The notes below the pieces were generated by a model. The model saw nothing but the letters and a program-made list of their open reading frames with translations, made no database searches and had not been told where the DNA came from. Shown here in pieces: positions 43,347 through 57,716 of a stretch of 64,000 bases of DNA (positions are counted from its first letter, which is position 1; every line of letters starts with the position of its first letter). A program made the translations under genes and the position numbers. The stretch comes from Symbiodinium natans (Eukaryota; Sar; Dinophyceae; Suessiales; Symbiodiniaceae), in assembly GCA_905221605.1 (NCBI GenBank), contig CAJNDS010000058.1, positions 72,501 to 136,500 of the forward strand, read 5' to 3'.

Positions 43347-45129
43347 TAAAACATGTGAGGATGACCCTTGTGTCACTTGCGCCGTCGGCACCATGCATCA
43401 CCATGCAGTACACAAATACACTGCACATTCGCTGCATCTCGGTCCTCCATTTCATAATCGCCACTGCCGACGTCGCCTTCGCCGTCAACTTGCAGAAACG
43501 TCTCGGCCTGCGGGTGCCATGTAGTGCTGTGGTGCTACATTCTCCTGCCAGCGGGTGTGCATCGAAATCGACGGTGACTTGTGATTTTTGTGACGGCTTT
43601 CAAAGCTTTTGGCCCAAGAGATGGAGCATATTCGAGCATGGAGCCGAGGCAGGCTGTTCAGTACCTCCATCGTGCATTTAGACTAGCAAAAGAAGCGGAC
43701 TGCCTCCCGAACTGGCATGATTCTGACTTTTCTGTTTTCGCCCGACGGCCTGACAGTCTTGCTGAACTTGCATTGCAGTTTTGTAGCCTTGAATTGGCAT
43801 CAGCGCCCTGCTCCAACGGCACTTTAATCACGGATTGGCCTCTCTTGCGTGCCTTACGACCTACGAAGGCAGAATGCCTTGGTCCCATGTATCGGCAGCG
43901 TTGACCCGTAGAGGCTCCGGAAATCTTCGATCCGCTGTGTTCTTAGAGACGCAAGTCTGACCATCAAGCAATTCCAAGACAGCTGGACCCGACTCCACAC
44001 CCCATCATCGCAAGTACTTCAGCACAAGATTCTGCAACATATCCTGCACATGGAACCTCTCGAGGCAATCTCGGCTTCGGTCTGCTTGCTCAACGTTGTT
44101 CAGGGTTGAGCGGGCCCAAAGGCTGCTTGACGGGTTGTGGATGTTTTTTTTTTTTTTTTTCACACTTGCGGTGTAGCCTTGTGCCAGCATGCCCAAATCA
44201 CCCCAGTGATCGTCAATGAAGCGCCGGATGTTGCGACTTCCGTACGTCTTTTCCCATAGTCCGTTTGTTTCAGTACGTCGACACTCCACGTACAGCTTTC
44301 TGCCGTGGCAAACAAGCAGAAATATGCCGGCAGGTGATGTGACACCGTGCTGGAATCAGGCACGGGGTATCACCGGGTGGTATTCTGGCCGCCGGTGACG
44401 GTGCTGCGTGGCGGCAGCGTTGCAGCTGTGTCAGAGTACCAGTTCCAGGCAAGGCCGGACAAGCCAGGCATGTGAACAGACAAGGCATAAAAACTATGAA
44501 AACACGACCTTCTTGTGATCCCTTGTGTGGAACACTTCTGTCCTGCCATTTTTTCCGGCCTTCTTTCGGCCATCTGCAGGCCCAAGGAGACAGGCAGAGG
44601 CTCAGAGGCCCCTCGCATCTTCCCCAAAGACCTTCTCATGCCTACTCCACTTCCTCGCCATTTTTATCAGAATCATTCTTCTAAAAATCCTTTGGAGATG
44701 CGGAGTTGATTTTCCAATCCCAAAGTGCTCTGGCAAGCCGCCCTGTAGAAACTTTTGCTTGACTTGAATCAACCTGTATCCATCTAAGACAGCCAGTTTA
44801 CCGTGTTCCTGTAACTGTGGCTTGCTATGTAACTGCTAGCTAGCTGTTAGCAGATGTGTTTCCAAGACGCACGGTTCATTCTTCACACTTGCATGACGGC
44901 TGTCCAAGCCTTCGTATCCGGCTTGTCCGACAGCTTTTCCGTTTGCGAATCGGCATTTTTCCCCCCATCCTCCTCTGCGTTGTTGAGGATCAATGGCTCT
45001 GAAGCTTCATTCAGTTGGTCCTGATCAGCAAGTAGAACACATGCCATGCCATATCACCCACCATCATCTTTTGATGCAACACGAATGCGCCTCGTCGGCC
45101 TCATTGGCTGCCTCCACCGTCTCCGCCAC

Positions 45130-48100
45130 CTCCTCCTCCTCCGACGGCAAGTCCGGCAGGTCTTCCCCTCGCAGGAAGCCAGTGCCCTTGCGGATGGAGA
45201 CCTTTGCGGTCCAGCTAGTAGGAGGGACAATCAGAAGTGGTCCTTTTCATCTTAGAGAAAGGTACCGCTGCCTAGAAAAGCCGTGCATATACCTCATGCA
45301 GTCACCCTAGGGCCTAATCATTGTAGGTCGGTGAAAGCTGGTTCTCCTTCCTGGATTTGCACGCATGGTATCGTAGAGTTTTCGTGGTTTTCGAAGGCAG
45401 CGGTGGCCAGCGACGACCCATCGGACTGCTTGCCGATCCAAGGCCAAGGCAAAATCTGAGGCCGAAACTCCCGTTGGTTTCGCTCGATTTCCCGAGTCTT
45501 GCTCTGCATCCTGGCCGCAGCACAACAGAAAAACTGAGGTCATCTACTGGCCGAGCCGCAGACCTCTGCTGGGTCGAAAGAAACCTTCGGGTGGCTCACA
45601 ACCTGTCCAGGGGAGACTCTCACACCACAGCAGATCACAGCAATCGCATCCCAGCACAGGATGCCGGTTTCCGACCTCTCGGTCCAAACCAGCTTCTGCC
45701 TCTGCCTGCATTGCACTCAAGTCTCTTGGCAGTGTGTTGGCACATGTGCTTTGAAGCATCCAAGTTCGACTCTTGTGCCGAGTGGGCCTAGCGATGCAGG
45801 TATGGCTGAGAATGGTTGAGAATGGTTGAGAATGGTTGAGAATGGTTGAGAATGGTTGAGAATGGTTGAGAATGGTTGAGATCTACTCTGGCATGGCGGC
45901 ATGGCGATTGTCACTTGACCCCTCCCGTGGCCCCGGAGGGGAAAGAGAAGATACCGTGGCTTCGGCCCGAACCCACCCCAGCTTGCAGCGACACGAATTC
46001 CTCGGCCTCTTCATCCGAGGAGAGCTGCGCCAAGTCGCCAGTTCCCAGTCGGCTTGTCTTCTGCTTGTTTACCTGCACAGGGAATGCACCTGAATGCACC
46101 TGAATGCACCTCTGGCTGCAGCGACATTGTTGGCAGTGCTGTCTTCGAGCGAGCACTGGCCTGAAGACGTGGAGCCTGCAGTGTTGGATGTATTGGAGCT
46201 TTTTTAGCTGTTGAGTCGGAGGCTATCGGGTCACTTTCGGGTGCCAGTCCGAAGCACTCGCCGCGTGGGCCGCACATTCGCCGAAAGCAAAAAACATCGA
46301 AAAACATCGAGAAGCCATCCCCACCTGCTTTGGGGAGTCGGCAACCTCGTCGACTTCAGCCTGCATCGCCGCACGTTCCGTCATGTCTCGCCGCAACAGC
46401 CGAGTCATTGAGTTGTTCAACTCATCAATTTCTCTGCCTCACTTCGACCCCCTCAGAGAGACCCCATTTAGTTTAGGACATCAGGCACGCGAATGCAAAT
46501 TCTGCAGTCCTGCTCGTGCGGCTCGTGCGTCCTCTTTACAGCTCCCGTCGAAACTCGAGCCTCGAAATGTTTGAAGGCTGCTTGCATTTGGGCAGGGCAT
46601 CCGATGAAGCTCGTCATTGCCATGGTGATTGTGGTCTCGCCATGTCTTCACGAGGCTTCTGCCACGAGCCCGCCGCTGCCTTCCTGCATGCCGGGACGTC
46701 TATCTAAATACGCTGATCTTCGTCATGGCGCTTGAGCGCGGGCATTCGCCATACAACCCAAAGTTTGGGACAAAGAAAGAAGATGTAGGATTTGACATGG
46801 GAAATAGGAACAAGCAGTTCCGAGTTAGCGACTGCTAATTAGTCCTGCGTGGCGGGGTCGAAGGCCACGTGGGCTCCGGCAGCAGTCTCATCGTCCTAGT
46901 CGCGGTTTCAGTGATGGCAGCGCTTGCCGGTCTTTCGTCGTGGTAACTGTCGCGCGCAAGGCTTCCTCTTCATCAGAGGGCAGATCGGCAACGCCGACGA
47001 AGCCAGTGCCCCTCCGCACCTCGGCATGAAGGGCAAGGCGTTTTGCGTACAAACCTCCGAGCAAAGCTCTGCTCTACGAAAATCCACAGCTTTCTGCGAT
47101 ACAACACAGTCACAAGCCCTGGCAACGTCAATCTTTGAACATGTTGCCAATGCGCATGTTATGAACTGTTATGACATGTCGCGACAGATTACTTCGGATG
47201 AACCAGTGTCGTTGCGAAATCACGCATCCGAACGCTGAACGCCTGCCATCGCATTCTCTAATTGCTATTCTTGCTGTACGCTCACTCATCAACTGTAAAA
47301 TGAGCAACTTCAAGTAGTCTCCAGACGTGATGTTAACGTAGCATTAATGTTGGACTCGGTTTAGTATCCAGGGGTCCCCCCCCCAACACAATTTTGAGGC
47401 TTTCGGGGATCCTGTATAATCTGGGCTGGGGTCGTCGTCGTCGTAGTAGTAGTATGTAGTAGTACTAGTAGTACTTGTCAGCTGCTTTTTTTAAGGGCAG
47501 AGCATTTGTTTTCCCTAATTGGCACCCCCCGGCCCGGCAACATCGCATAATTGAGGACCACCCCCATCAATGGGAGGGGTCTCCTATAAGCTTTCGGGAA
47601 AACCGCTTAACAGCGGCCACTGAAACTAAACCGAGTGCAATATTAAGTCAATGGGGTGGGAATTGTAACATTCGGCCGGCCCAGGGGTTCCGGTCCAGGA
47701 GCACTTTCAATTAGGAGAAGGTTCCGGGCTCATATTTCTAAGTAGATTTATCTTGGGGGTCCGGTGTTTTCCTACGTGCATACTAGCAGTCTGAGCACAG
47801 AGACCTAGCCAGGGGAATGAAATAAAGAGAAGAGAGTCACAGATCTGAAGGCTGCGGAAGGTGAGACGGAACATAATCTGGTCTACATTTAAACAATTTA
47901 CTGCCTGCGAAGTGAGGTAGAATAAAAGGGCGGAATGTACGTGTATCTATGAGCCTATCCCACAGGTATAGGAGAAAGTGTTAGGCGCAGCTGGGCAGCT
48001 TGCCTCGTGGTCGCGGTGCTGCGCCGCGTATTCGGTGACGAACATTCGGTGATGAAAAATTCGGTGCCGGACATATTAACTTTTTGCCTGGAAGTGGTGC

Positions 48101-51100
48101 GTTCACATCCACTGTCGGGCACATTACGTGACGATCATTCGGTGATGGGCTTTGGGTGATGCAGCTTGAATTATAGATTCAGCTGCTATGCGTTTTTGTG
48201 GCAAATATTCCTGTCTTGTTTGAGCATGTTGCAGGACAAACTGTCGATGTTCATTGGTATTATCATTATAATTGTCGGACCTTCCCAAGGGGTAGACGCA
48301 ATGATACACCTTGGGGGTCCGGTGAGAATGATAAAGGGGTTACAATTGTAAAACTTACACCTGCTGTTACTGGCACCATCATGCTATTACTGGAAGGCTG
48401 AGAAGCTTTTCATCCCAGCTGGCCAGAAACAGTTCCAGAAGCTTCGGCGTCGGTTTCTAGAGAAGCAGATCTCGATTGAAACTGGTGTAGCTCCAGATAA
48501 AGCTCCCAGACTTCAGCCCCTGGGGGCCCGGGAAGTCTCAAGTTTAAGAGACCATTTCTCATTTCTTAAGGCTTAAGGCTCAAGAGAAGAAATCCAGCTA
48601 GGTAGGCTTGGGGGGAGGGGGGGGGTATTTAGCCACCCGAACATTACCTTTTAAACCTGCTCACAAAACACCAGCGCCACATGCCAAGCATTGCCAAACT
48701 CCTGAGTAAGCGGCTGCCGGCTCTGCATCCGTCCCTGCCTGTCATGACCGTGCGGGTAGAGCATTGTGGAAGGCTACGAGTCCTGATGCCAACGTCACTA
48801 CGGAGCCCTAGAACGTACTCTGTTCCCACCAAGCGCTGCCTACTGCACGGACGCATTTCTAAAATACCCGAAGCGGAGTCTAAAATCGAACATCCGCACG
48901 CACAAGGTACCCTGTTCCCGTGCCTGCGCCGAAGGGTCGAAGGCCACGTGCTTTTGCCCGCCAGGCTCCTCCTCCTCCTCCTCCTGCTTCGGGGCATGAA
49001 TGTGCATAAGAACGCGTGTGAGCGCAGGAAAGCCATGCGATGCAGAGGCGGCCTCCTCTGAGGGCAGCACGGCCATGTCGACGAAACCTGTGCCTTTGCG
49101 CGCCTGGCTAGGCACGGACATCGACATGCCATCTGTGGGAGCATGCTCTCGGGTCCGCACCACCGGCCCTCCCTTCCGCTCGGTTTTAGCCTCCGATCAC
49201 TGCGATCTGCAGACCGCTCACTCACCCGCAGACAGTAGATACGCGGAAGATCTGTCATTGAAGATGTTCGAGGCAGTGCTGCAGCCACTGCTGTTGACGC
49301 AAAGCCTGCATTGTTGAGGCAACTGTACACCCTTGTTGTGCTGCTGCTGTCGCTCAGCACCATCTGCGTTTTCAGCTGTCCGAATTGCTGCTTTTGCTGT
49401 TGCTGATCGTTGTTGATCAGTGTTGGTGGTTGTTGGTGGAGAATGGGGGCAAAACCCGGCTCCGGAAGTCGTGCCCTGAACGTTGTCTTCCGAGCTGCGG
49501 CACAAGAGCCAGAAAGCGGAACAGGTGGTTGTGATTGTGCTGGTGCTTCACCGGCCCCTGTGCAGCAGGGGGGGTCACTTGAGCCCGAGAGAACGCAGAC
49601 CATTGCCCCGCAAGGCAAGATTTCGTCTAGGCTACAGTGGCTACAGTATCCCTTTGTCGCCCTTTGCTTTTCTCATTCTCACATTTAGGGAGCCCCCAAC
49701 CGAGTCGTCGAGAAGCGCACGAGGAACGTGTGGTTGTTCCGGTTTGTGTTCGTTGCTGGGCAGATCTGGCACTGTTCTTCTTCTGCTCTTCTTCTTCTTC
49801 TTCTTGTTATTGTTCTTCTTCCTGTTCTTATTCCTAGTCTTATCCTTATCCTTATTCTTATTATGGTTATTCTTCTTCTTTGTTCCCGTTCCCGTTCCCG
49901 TTCCCGTTCCTGTTCTTGTTATTCTTGTTCTTCTTGTTATTATTGTTCCTCTTCTTCTTATTATTCTTCTTCTTCTTCTTGTGCTTGTGCTTGGTCTTGT
50001 GTTTGTTCTTGTTCGTGTTTATGTTCCTGTTCCTGTTCTTGTTCTTGTTATTGTTATTGGTATTATTCTTCTTGTTTTGTGCTCTTCTTGTTCTTTGTTC
50101 TTGTTTTGTGTTCTTTTTCTGGCTTTTTGTTCTTTTTCTTGTAATTCTTGTTGTTCTTGTTCTTGATATTGTTTCTTGTTTTTATTCTTGTTATCACTAT
50201 TGCTATTCGTCTTGTTCTTGTTCTTGATATTAGTTCTTGCTATTATTCTGTTGTGTTGTTGTTATACTTCTTGTTTTTTGTCATTCTTCTTGTTTGTTTT
50301 GCTCTTATTGTTTTTTTTTTTCTTATTGTTCTTCTTCTTGTTACTGTTATTGTTCTTCTGCTTGTTCTTGTTCTTATTCTTGTTCTTCTTGTTCTTGTGC
50401 TTGTTCTTGTTCTTCTTCTTCTTCTGTTTCTTATTCTTATTCTTGTCCTTATTATTCTTCTTGTTCTTGTTCTTGTTCTTCTGCTTCTTCTTCTTCTTGT
50501 TCTTGATATTAGTCTGTTTTTCTTCTTGTTCTTATTCTTCTTTGATTCTTATTCTTCTTCTTCTTCTTCATGTTCTTCTTGTTGTTCTTGTTCTTCGTCT
50601 TCTTCTTGTTCTTGTTCTCGCACTTGCACTTACACTTGATCTTGCTGTTGCTCTTGGTCTTGTTCTTGCACTTGCTCTTGTTCTTGTCGTCGTCGCTGCT
50701 CTCGTTTTCCTTCCGGTGCTGCTGCTCTTGTGTTGTGACAGTGGTCACAAAACTCAGGGCATGACATCCAGGAGTTGCGAGTCACACTGCTATCCACATT
50801 TTTCACTGGAGCAACCGAACCAGCAGTAGGAGAGTCCGAAAGCAACAGGCCGACGAACGAACGAGCTGACCGGCAGATTCGTTCCAGGCGAACAGCAAGC
50901 CGAACTCGTCCGAGCACCATCCCCCAAGAAAACAGGGTGGGAAAAGGACGTGCTCATCATCCTGTGCCAAAATGAATGGGCGCATTCGGCTGGTGTATAG
51001 GGGAGGCAAATGTATGAAACAAGCAACTCCCATCCAGCGTGTCCAACGTCGTTGAGCCTGCGTAGCAGGGTCGAAGGCCACGTGGGCTCCGGCCGCAGTC

Positions 51101-54100
51101 TCATTGTCCTGGTCGCGGCTTCAGTGATGGCAGCGCCTACAGATCTTTCATGGTGACTTTCGACGGCCAGGCTTCCTCTTCATCAGAAGGCAAATCGGCC
51201 GTGTTGACGAAGCCAGTGCCCCGCCGCACCTCGGCACCAGGAGCAAGGCGCTTCCCTGCAAGCTACAATGTGCCCCTTTCGGACAACCTGTTTGTAGCAA
51301 GTTCAATCGCACTGAATTCCGTTTGCATCTGCGCCGAAACTGCGAGCAAGCGGCTGCCGGCCCCGCATCTGTGCCGGCCTGTGGTCACCCGACACGTTTT
51401 GGCACAGCCCACGCGCCCCCACCCATGATCCGTCCCTACCAGCATCATGCCTAAAAACCGAAAGTCCTCTAATTACGCTGTTCCCGTGCCTGCGCCGAGG
51501 GGTCGAAGGCCACGTGCTTTCGCCCGCCAGGCTCTTCCTCCTCCTCCTGCTTCAAAATATGAATGGGGATACGGCATACGAACAGTGAACGCAAGAAAGC
51601 CATGCGATGCAAAAACGGCCTCCTCTGAGGGCAGCACGGCCATGTCGACGAAACCTGTGCCTTTGCGCGCCTGGCTAGGCACGGACATTAGGAAAAAAAA
51701 GACAACGACATGCCAACATCTGTGGGAGCGTGCTCTCGGGCCCGCACCACCGGCTCACTTTTGTTGGGCTCAGTTTTAGCCTGCGATCTCCAGACCGCTC
51801 AAAGGCCAGCCGACAGTAGATACGTGGAAGACTCATTGAAGGTGTTCGCGACTGCAGAAGCCTGCAATCCCTTGCCCCTAATACAGGGAGGGAGGTCTTT
51901 GTGGTGGTCAATCAGTTTTCGCATTGGGCCGAGGTTTTTGGGGTGTCGTCCAGCCACCTGGAGAGTTGGTGCCATAGTCAATATGTGTTGTTGCTGTTGT
52001 CACCAGCGCTGTTGTAGATACTGTATCCACTGCATGAACAGCAGTCGACGTTGTCGTTGTTGTTCTCTTCCTGCTGGCACTGCTGCACTCCGTCGAGAAA
52101 TTGCTGACACAGTTCGTGCTGGAGTCGGGTCCAACTGCTGCTTGTCTAACTAACCCCAGTCTGATTGGCATGTAAGCAGAATCGAGAACATGTGGATAGA
52201 CTGTAGTTAGGCCAGGCTTTCGGTGTGGAGACCGCTATGTTTCGGAACAAAACATCTCGTCTTCATGAGAACTGGTCAGCAGCAGACAATAACTACGCGG
52301 AAAAACAGAAAGATGCCCGCTGATTTTGTTTGATGATGTGCCCAGTGCACACAGCGAATCACGCTAGGACTTGCCTCCTCTACCGACCTCTCGAAGGCAA
52401 CTCTCTTTGCAGCCCCCTCCTTCCACGGGGAAACTCAAGCGCGTGGCAGCAAACAGAGCCTTCTGTTGAAACCGGCCTCCTCCTCGTCCTCCTCGTCCTC
52501 TTCCTCTTGTACGAGGTTCGACACGTCTTCTTTCCACAAGAACCCTGTGCCCTTCCGGCCCACGGCCTCGCCAAAACTGGGGTACACTTCGCAAAACATC
52601 AGTCGCAAGCGCGTCAGTGTCGCCTTCGCTTTTCCGTTTCCCTCCTGCAGCCAAGCTATCCGGTTGGAGCTACAACACAGCCAGGTTCCGTGTACAGTGG
52701 TTGTTTGCGCCGTCGGATCTGATGCTGCACGAAAACAAACTTCATTGTCCGCCATCGCTCAATGAGCAGCGGTCAACACATGCCAGCTTCCCAGCCCTGC
52801 GGCACCGCGCTGGGTGCTGCAGAGCCAATCCGGCGACCTAGCACCTGCCTACATAAGCCTGCTGCATGTCCGGTCGGACAGCAACCCAAGATAAGATTCC
52901 CAAAATGGCACTGCGGCCAGCAAACGTCAATCACACCGCCCCCAATCCGATGTTTGTATTTGTTCCGAGACACCCATATCAAATTGCAGAGACAAGTATG
53001 TACGCGATGAATCTACTAAGCAAATCCAAATAGCTCTGTCGGCTCTTTGTTCAGGTCTTTGGCCAAAGATGGGCTGGCGCGAAGTCTCTTCCCAGAGTGA
53101 TCCCCACACAGCGCCGTCAGCTCTGCATCAGATTCTCAGAAAAGCATAGAAAAAGTGTGATCTACTCCTGCGCAATCTACTTGCGTTTCTTCATGTTTGT
53201 TCTTGGCAGGAAGCTGCTCCGTAAAAGTGAGCTGGTGCAGAAGGCCCCCGACAAGTTTGGGCCCCAACTTCATTGTAATCGCGAGAAACGATTTGGTGTA
53301 ATTAGGTTGTCTGAGGCACTGCAGGTCCAGAGCCCCAGAAACATGAACAGTCGGCCAGAAACATGAACAGTCGGTCCTGGCATAGATCACAGAGGTTAGA
53401 GGAGCTTGGTGCATGACGATCCGAACTCTTAACCACCTCCAAGTGTCAAAGCTTGATGTGCTGCAGGATTGAGCTTATGTGCCCGCGCAGAACAGACACG
53501 CTTGCTGGCTCAGCCTAGTTTGCTGTCCGTACAAGTATTTGCCGGCCTTTCGCGATTCCCTAGAAGATTCTGAACGACTTAACTCATTGCGAGGTTTCCA
53601 ATTGGAACACATTACAGTGCCAGTCCTCAGCAGATGTGGCAAAGGAGACAGCTCTGTGATCTTCTTCCGGTGCCTGCGTAGCTCCGTGTAAATGCTTGAC
53701 CCACAGACCCTGCGGGCGCAGTATGTTCAAACATGTTCAAGCATATCTTGCAACGCAATTGGCTTCGGCCGCCTCCTCCTCCTCCTCGTCGGAAGGCAAG
53801 TCCGGCAGGTCTTCCGCCCGCAGGAAGCCGGTGCCCTTGCGGCTGGAGACCTTTGCTGCGAGTCATGACGTATCGCTGGCAGTAGCAAGACAAACGGCTG
53901 AACATATCTGTGTCAAGAGCGGGGGTTTAGAACAACCCTCAAGTGCCGTGTTCTGCTGCGCGGCTGCGTGAACGCAAGAACGTTGACTTACTGAAGGCTC
54001 TCCTCTGCAATGCCTGTTCTGTGAAGGCCACAGGGGGCTGGCTAGCATCTTTCTTGTCTTCTGATCTTGCCGGATGTGTGTTTGTGGGGATCCTTTCCGC

Positions 54101-57100
54101 AATGTCTTCCGATCTAGCTTTCCTATTCCTAAACTTTGAGCCCTAAACCCTAAACCCTAAACTCTAAACCACTGGAACGTTTCTCTGAGAATGTCCACCT
54201 TCGCATCAGCAAGGTCGAATGGGGAGGCGAGCGGTCATCTTGCATCTTTCATTTTAAAACAGTCGTTGCTGGTGTTTGCGGCTTCTTCGCTTGGTTACGT
54301 CCTGCCTTTTCTCATTGCCAAACCACCGTCAGCCACCTAACTCCAGGGTTCAGGGTTTGCGGGCTTTGCATTTCGGATCTGCAGCCGGCCATTGGCTAAG
54401 CCCCGTCAAATGTCAGAAGGCTGCAACAGGGTTGCCCTGGTTGATGCTTGTATTGGCAGGTAATCCAAGGTATGGGGAAGCCTTCAAAGCCAGCGACGCC
54501 CTAACTAGGACTCTGCGAGGAGCGATGGCTCACTCGGCACATGATGTGGCTGCCGTTGTCTGCATATCCAGGTGCCCTTGCTCCCTTTCTGTTCGGGCAC
54601 CCTCTGTCGTGCAGCTGGGCGTAAGATGAGCTTGAACCAGAAACTTAAGCTCCAGGCTGTTGATTATCCTCTGCAGCGCTTTCCTCCTACACACGTGCGC
54701 ACACTGCATCGCCTTCCTTGGTAGCACATCCTTCTACAATGTAAAAAGTCGGCCGCCGGCGCCGGGCTTGGAAAAGGGAATTCTGAATGATTCAAGGCTT
54801 GTTCTTGGTTCCCGCACACTGCATCGTCGAGTTTTCGCACCCATCGGACTGCTTGCCGATCCAAGACCAAGGCAAAATCTGAGGCCGAAACTCCCGTTGG
54901 TTTCGCTCGATTTCCCGAGTCTTGCTCTGCATCCTGGCCGCAGCACAACAGAAAAACTGAGGTCATCTACTGGCCGAGCCGCAGACCTCTGCTGGGTCGA
55001 AAGAAACCTTCGGGTGGCTCACAACCTGTCCAGGGGAGACTCTCACACCACAGCAGATCACAGCAATCGCATCCCAGCACAGGATGCCGATTTCCGACCT
55101 CTCGGTCCGAACCAGCTTCTGCCTCTGCCTGCATTGCACTCAAGTCTCTTGGCAGTGTGTTGGCACATGTGCTTTGAAGCATCCAAGTTCGACTCTTGTG
55201 CCGAGTGGGCCTAGCGATGCAGGTATGGCTGAGAATGGTTGAGAATGGTTGAGAATGGCTGAGAATGGTTGAGATCTACTCTGGCATGGCGGCATGGCGA
55301 TTGTCACTTGACCCCTCCCGTGGCCCCGGAGGGAAAAGAGAAGATACCGTGGCTTCGGCCCGAACCCACCCCAGCTTGCAGCGACACGAATTCCTCGGCC
55401 TCTTCATCCGAGGAGAGCTGCGCCAAGTCGCCAGTTCCCAGTCGGCTTGTCTTCTGCTTGTTTACCTGCACAGGGAATGCACCTGAATGCACCTGAATGC
55501 ACCTCTGGCTGCAGCGACATTGTTGGCAGTGCTGTCTTCGAGCGAGCACTGGCCTGAAGACGTGGAGCCTGCAGTGTTGGATGTATTGGAGCTTTTTTAG
55601 CTGTTGAGTCGGAGGCTATCGGGTCACTTTCGGGTGCCAGTCCGAAGCACTCGCCGCGCGGGCCGCACATTCGCCGAAAGCAAAAAACATCGAAAAACAT
55701 CGAGAAGCCATCCCCACCTGCTTTGGGGAGTCGGCAACCTCGTCGACTTCAGCCTGCATCGCCGCACGTTCCGTCATGTCTCGCTGCAACAGCCGAGTCG
55801 TTGAGTTGTTCAACTCGTCAATTTCTCTGCCTCACTTCGACCCCTCAGAGAGACCCCTTTTAGTTGAGGACATCAGGCACGCGAATGCAAATTCTGCAGT
55901 CCTGCTCGCGCGGCTCGTGCGTCCTCTTTACAGCTCCCGTCGAAACTCGAGCCTCGAAATGTTTGAAGGCTGCTTGCATTTGGGCAGGGCATCCGATGAA
56001 GCTTGTCATTGTCATGGTGATTGTGGTCTCACCATGTTTTCACGAGGCTTCTGCCACGAGCCCGCCGCTGCCTTCCTGCATGCCGGGATGTCTATCTAAA
56101 TACTTGATCTTCGTCTTCTGTGTCATGGGCGCTTGAGCTGGCGACTGCTACTAGTTAGCAGAGTTGGGCCTGCGTGGCGGGGTCGAAGGCCACGCGGGCC
56201 CCGGGAACCGTCTCATCGTCCTAGTCGCAAGCTCAGTGATGGCAGCGCTAGCCACCAGCCCGTCTTTCGTGGTGAATGCCGAGGGCAAGGCTTCCTCTTC
56301 GTCAGAGGGCAAATCGGCAGTGCTGACGAAGCCAGTGCCCCGCCGCACCTCGGCATCAGGAGTAGGGCGTTTCCACGCAAACTACCATGTGCCTCCCTTT
56401 CTTCCAACCTGCCGCAAGTGCAACAGTTGGCATGTGCGCCGAAACTGTGGGCAAGCGGCTGCCGGACCCGCATCTGTGCCGGCCTGTGGTCACCCGACAC
56501 GTTTTGGCGCACAAGCCCCCACTCACCCATGCCATGCACTCGTGTCTGACTTCTGCCGCGATTACCCAGTAGAACGACGTTGAACGTGATCCGTCCCTAC
56601 GAGTACCAGCGGCAGGCCTACAAGAAAAAAAGAAAGCCCGCACGCACAAGGCACCCTGTTCCCGTGCCTGCGCCGAAGGGTCGAAGGCCACGTGCCTTTG
56701 CCCGCCAGGCTCCTCCTCCTCCTCCTGCTTCGGGGCATGAATGTGCATAAGAACGCGTGTGAGCGCAGGAAAGCCATGCGATGCAGAGGCGGCCTCCTCT
56801 GAGGGCAGCTCGGCCATGTCGACGAAACCTGTGCCTTTGCGCGCCTGGCTAGGCACGGATATTAGAAAAACAGAACGCCCGGACTGCAACATCTGTCGCG
56901 CAGCAAAGCTGTGCTTTCGGGCCCGCACCACCGGTCCTCCCTTCTGCTCGGATTTAGCCTGCGATCTCCAGACCACTCACTCGCCCGCAGGCAGTGCGCA
57001 GATACACGGCTACGAAGTTAGAGGCAGTGCCGCTGCTAGTGTGGAACTTGCCCTCGCCTTCAGCAATCTGTATGGTCTGTTGGCGCTTTAGTGACTCTAG

Positions 57101-57685
57101 CTGCGATCTCCAGACTGAAGGTGTTCGAGTCATTGCTGCAGGCATAGTGCTTTCTCTTGCATGCTGCATTCAATCTATAACGCTTGGAATATCTTGGAAT
57201 GCTGCAACGTCCTTATGCTGCCAGGCAATGACGCATCGCGCGCAAGGAGCAGGGCCCGCTCGCTCGGCGTTCAAGCAAAATGTAACAAGTTCTGAAAGTT
57301 GATTTGCTGGTTGCGGTGGTTGCGGTGGTTGTGGTGGCTGTGGTGGTGGTTCTGGTGGTGGTTCTGGTGGTGGTTCTGGTGGTGGTTCTGGTGGTGGCTG
57401 TTTGTGGTGGTGGTGGTGGTGGTGGCGGTGGCGGCGGCGGTGGCGGCGGTGGCGGCGGCGGTGGTTGTTGTGGCGGTTGTGACGGTTGTGGCGGCGGCGG
57501 TGGTGGTGGTTGTGGTGGATGTGGTTGATGTGGCGGCGGCGGCGGCGGTGGTGGTGGTGGCGGTGGTGGTGGTGGTGGTGGTCTTCTTCTCCTTCTTGTT
57601 CTTTCTTCTCCTCCTCCTCCTCCTCCTCCTCCTTCTTCTTCTTCTTCTTCTTCTTCTTGCCGGTGCTGCTGTTGCTGCTGCTGCC

Positions 57686-57716
<31 letters not shown>

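Larger units (their letters stand above)
39411..45129. other. Region without assignable genes
   Basis: Many short ORFs on both strands, none with a recognisable domain. It holds an 11-bp minisatellite (GAAGTGTCTTG/GAAGTGTCTGG, about 40251-40312), (GA)n tracts, a CGGCTAGACT repeat near 42020-42050 and poly-T at about 44147-44160. It probably contains introns or intergenic DNA between the genes on either side. Confidence 0.4.
45130..52566 (-). repeat. Second complete c-a-b-a-b-d-e supercycle (modules 12-18)
   Basis: Module types by A exon: c has GTGFLWKEDV, a has ARKGTGFVDMA, b has VRRGTGFV, d has SRLGTGDLAQL, and e has RKGTGFLRGEDLPDLP. Modules 12 to 18 run c, a, b, a, b, d, e. The B partners follow type: c with VAFERSVEE, a and b with VAFDPSAQ or VAFDPATQ, d with GVSASDFALALDRQ. 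Confidence 0.75.

Noticed and set aside
44574-44631. Possible B-type exon for module 18 (GEDARG... and PVSLGLQ)
   Set aside because: The two pieces are in different frames. The phase 0 reading hits a stop after ten codons, and the donor would be AT.
45357-45791. A 144-residue plus-strand ORF, repeated at 54660-55214
   Set aside because: Conservation between the copies is explained by the recent segmental duplication. The minus strand carries the in-phase exon B17 or B10 at the same place.
49483-50829. Long Leu/Phe/Val-rich and Ser/Cys-rich ORFs that look like membrane proteins
   Set aside because: All three frames of the pyrimidine tract are open for long stretches. The composition comes from TTC/TTG triplets, not from a gene.
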